Shown here: in pieces, positions 62,273 through 64,000 of the stretch
How the letters are laid out: each line of letters starts with the position of its first letter
How positions within the stretch are numbered: the first letter of the stretch is position 1
Assembly (NCBI RefSeq): GCF_900105385.1
Contig: NZ_LT629772.1
Coordinates: 5,332,001 to 5,396,000 of the forward strand
Length of the DNA stretch: 64,000 nucleotides
Direction of reading: 5' to 3'
Origin: Microlunatus soli
GTDB lineage: Bacteria; Actinomycetota; Actinomycetes; Propionibacteriales; Propionibacteriaceae
The notes under the pieces: generated by a model
The model's database searches: none
Seen by the model: only the letters and a program-made list of their open reading frames with translations
Told to the model about the DNA's origin: nothing
Made by a program: the position numbers and the translations under genes

Positions 62273-63133
62273 CTACAGCCAGTCCTCGATCGTGGCGCCG
62301 ACCGCGGAGTCCGTGTTGCTGCCGATCACGGTCGCACCGCAGCCGAGCAGCTCGGGATGGGCGTGGCCCATCGCGTACGGCATCCCCACCCAGCGCAGCA
62401 TCTCCAGGTCGTTCGGCATGTCGCCGAACGCGGCTACCTGATCGGCGGTGATCCCGAGCTGCTCGCACAGCGCGGCCAGCGTTGCCGCCTTGCTGACGCC
62501 GGCCGCGGACACCTCGACCAGCGGCCGGGACGGTGAGGAGTGGGTGGCGGTCAGCCGGTCGCCGAGCACCGCCCGGACCCGGTCGGTGAGCTGGTCGGCG
62601 TCACCGCTGGCCAGCACCACCAACAGCTTGACGAACTCGCCGTCGGCCAGCAGCGGCCGCAATTCGGTCACCGATCGATGGGGATCGACGATGGCGGCGA
62701 ACTCGACTGCTCCGTGCTGCTCGACGTAGGCCGGTTCGTAGGCGGCGCGACTGCCGCTGTCGACGCCGAATGCCACACCGTCGATCGCCTCCCTCAGCTC
62801 GGCGATGGCGGTGGCTGCCAGCCGGCCCGGGATGGTCCGGGTGGCCAGCACCGTGTCGGTACCGAGGTCGTAGGTCATCGCACCGTTGCTGGCGATCACG
62901 GTCGCGTGGGTCCGTCGCAACTCGCGGATCGGATCCAGGTAACGGATCGGCCTGCCGGTGGCGAAGACCACCGGGATGCCGGCGTCCTCGGCGGCCCGGA
63001 CAGCGGCGATGTTCCGTCGGCTGACCGTCCCGTCGGGGGACAGGAACGTCCCGTCCAGGTCGGAGACGATCAGCCGCGGTCGTCGCGGCACGGTCGCCTC
63101 GGTCGGCGAGACCTGCGTGTCGACCCCGTTCAC
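62273..63133 (-). CDS. HAD-superfamily (Cof type IIB) phosphatase
   Basis: A 286-residue sugar-phosphatase-type HAD hydrolase: 'VSDLDGTFLSPDG' (nucleophile Asp), 'FATGRP', and 'AFGDMPNDLEML' for the metal site. Start is a GTG inside one copy of a 17-bp tandem repeat, 14 bp after the upstream stop. A typical Cof protein acts on sugar phosphates or pyridoxal phosphate. Confidence 0.87.
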   Translation of the reverse strand: MNGVDTQVSPTEATVPRRPRLIVSDLDGTFLSPDGTVSRRNIAAVRAAEDAGIPVVFATGRPIRYLDPIRELRRTHATVIASNGAMTYDLGTDTVLATRTIPGRLAATAIAELREAIDGVAFGVDSGSRAAYEPAYVEQHGAVEFAAIVDPHRSVTELRPLLADGEFVKLLVVLASGDADQLTDRVRAVLGDRLTATHSSPSRPLVEVSAAGVSKAATLAALCEQLGITADQVAAFGDMPNDLEMLRWVGMPYAMGHAHPELLGCGATVIGSNTDSAVGATIEDWL

Positions 63134-63160
63134 AGCTTGGACCCGTTCACAGCTTGGACC
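63127..63160. repeat. 17-bp tandem duplication across a gene junction
   Basis: CGTTCACAGCTTGGACC occurs twice in a row (63127-63143 and 63144-63160). On the minus strand each copy reads CTGTGAACGG, which can hold both a TGA stop and a GTG start. The stop of the Ser/Pro-rich gene is in one copy and the HAD start in the other. Confidence 0.85.
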
Positions 63161-64000
63161 GGGGCGACGGGCTGCCCGCCGCGGAACCTGTACCGGTCGG
63201 TTCGCCGCCACCACCGGAGGCGGTTCCGCTCGGGCTCGGGGATCCGGACGGCGAACCGGACATGGACGGCGAACCGGAGGGTGCACCGGAGCCGCTGTTG
63301 CTCGGCGACGGCGAGCCGGACTGCGGCGACGGGGACCCCGACTGCGGCGACGGGGAACCCGACTGCGGCGACGGCGAGCCGGACTGCGGCGACGGCGAGC
63401 CGGACTGCGGCGACGGCGAACTGGACTGCGGCGGCGGACTGCCCGACCCACCGGTCGGCGGGGGCGGCGCCTGCGGCGGCTGATTGCGGAAGATCAGGAT
63501 CGCGATCAGCACCGCCAGAGCCGCCAGCAGCAGTGTGAGCAGCCAGGAGACCAGGATGGTGCGCCAGCCCGCGCGGTCGAATCGGCCCGGCCAAGGCAGT
63601 GGCCACAGTCGGGACAACCCCGGCTTCACCCGGTCGATCCAGTACAGCCGATAGTCGGGGCCCGACGCCTTGCCCTGCTGGGGCAGCCACCCGAGCTGCA
63701 CCTCGTTCAGGATCCGCTCGGCTTCGGCCGCCGCGGCCGGGCTGCCGTCGTAGGCCAGCGCCGCCCACGGTGCCACCAGCTTGTCGTCCGGCCCGACCGG
63801 ATCGTCGTCCTCGCTACGGAACTTGCGGCCCAGCCGGCCGGAGTCCTGGCCGTGACCGCCGCGGGCGATGACGGTGTCGATGTGCAGCGCGTTGATCAGT
63901 CCGGAGAACCGATCCCGGGCGGCCGCGTCGGCAGCAGCGCCCTCCGACAGCAGCAGCACCATGACCGGCGTGCTCTCGCCGTCGTTGCGATCGGCGCGGG
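63147..64000 (-). CDS. Single-pass membrane protein with Ser/Pro-rich repeat tail, N-terminus outside the window
   Basis: The frame stays open to the window edge (64000), so the N-terminus is missing; at least 284 residues are present. A soluble part ('RNDGESTPVMVLLLSEGAAADAAARD') is followed by one membrane helix ('ILVSWLLTLLLAALAVLIAILIF' region) and about 90 residues rich in Ser, Pro and Gly with five copies of GSPSPQS. The tail is probably outside the cell. I do not recognise the N-terminal domain. Confidence 0.75.
   Translation of the reverse strand, partial: RADRNDGESTPVMVLLLSEGAAADAAARDRFSGLINALHIDTVIARGGHGQDSGRLGRKFRSEDDDPVGPDDKLVAPWAALAYDGSPAAAAEAERILNEVQLGWLPQQGKASGPDYRLYWIDRVKPGLSRLWPLPWPGRFDRAGWRTILVSWLLTLLLAALAVLIAILIFRNQPPQAPPPPTGGSGSPPPQSSSPSPQSGSPSPQSGSPSPQSGSPSPQSGSPSPQSGSPSPSNSGSGAPSGSPSMSGSPSGSPSPSGTASGGGGEPTGTGSAAGSPSPRSKL
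63319..63423. repeat. Five tandem 21-bp repeats coding for GSPSPQS
   Basis: GACTGC recurs every 21 bp at 63319, 63340, 63361, 63382 and 63403, with a further start at 63424. The unit length is a multiple of three, so copy-number change keeps the reading frame. Silent differences (GGGACCC, GGGAACC, GGCGAGC) show that the copies are not all recent. Confidence 0.9.

Noticed and set aside
63319-63423. Short regular repeats considered as a CRISPR array
   Set aside because: The units are contiguous with no spacers and code in frame for GSPSPQS; no cas gene is near.
1-64000. tRNA, rRNA, insertion sequence or prophage genes
   Set aside because: No cloverleaf-like sequence, transposase, integrase or phage gene was seen on either strand by reading; a dedicated RNA search could not be run.

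Overview
The window is gene-dense, GC-rich DNA with strongly GC-biased third codon positions, many ATGA/GTGA start-stop overlaps and few gaps. This fits an actinobacterium (Actinomycetota). The mix of CUT1 sugar importers without their own ATPase, Tat-type lipoprotein signals, and a BioQ-type biotin repressor points to a soil or plant-litter saprotroph, perhaps in the Propionibacteriales. That placement is inference. I see no rRNA, tRNA, transposase, phage or CRISPR feature, and no gene-free stretch longer than about 210 bp.

Layout. 2-4779: Opp/Dpp-type importer (the binding protein is cut by the window edge, then two permeases and a fused double ATPase). 4929-6608: K+/H+ antiporter pair. 6678-13645: ROK regulator, mannonate-dehydratase-like enzyme, NAD-dependent dehydrogenase and a CUT1 importer, probably for uronate-type sugars. 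13804-15288: divergent quinone reductase and MarR. 15373-20009: CUT1 importer with an unrecognised TIM-barrel protein. 20170-27440: enolase-superfamily enzyme, IclR regulator, then a tight six-gene operon (Gfo/Idh/MocA oxidoreductase, creatininase-like protein, three amidohydrolase-fold proteins, DapA-family lyase). 27651-33163: complete Opp/Dpp importer. 33167-35078: AraC and a PhyH oxygenase. 35082-41117: LacI, Tat-exported sialidase-fold protein and an LplB/YtcP-type importer. 41188-44558: TetR, MFS exporter and FAD monooxygenase. 44581-54771: exported GH43, three sulfatases, CUT1 importer and LacI. 54892-60645: xthA, an orphan small frame, a GNAT protein, the bioMNY biotin transporter, its repressor bioQ and a membrane protein. 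60714-64000: GT87 mannosyltransferase, HAD phosphatase and a truncated Ser/Pro-rich membrane protein.

How it works together. Most of the window is a series of sugar or oligomer uptake-and-catabolism modules, each with its own regulator. Two stand out. First, the 20-27 kb operon and the neighbouring binding-protein gene share a 36-bp promoter element, with an IclR gene between them. The enzymes suggest a non-phosphorylative oxidation, lactone hydrolysis, dehydration and aldol-cleavage route, and one amidohydrolase paralogue has lost all its metal-binding histidines. Second, the 44.6-54.8 kb module joins an exported GH43 to three sulfatases that lack signal peptides, an importer and a LacI protein, with a shared 16-bp operator at two promoters. 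This implies that sulfated oligosaccharides are imported and then desulfated in the cytoplasm.
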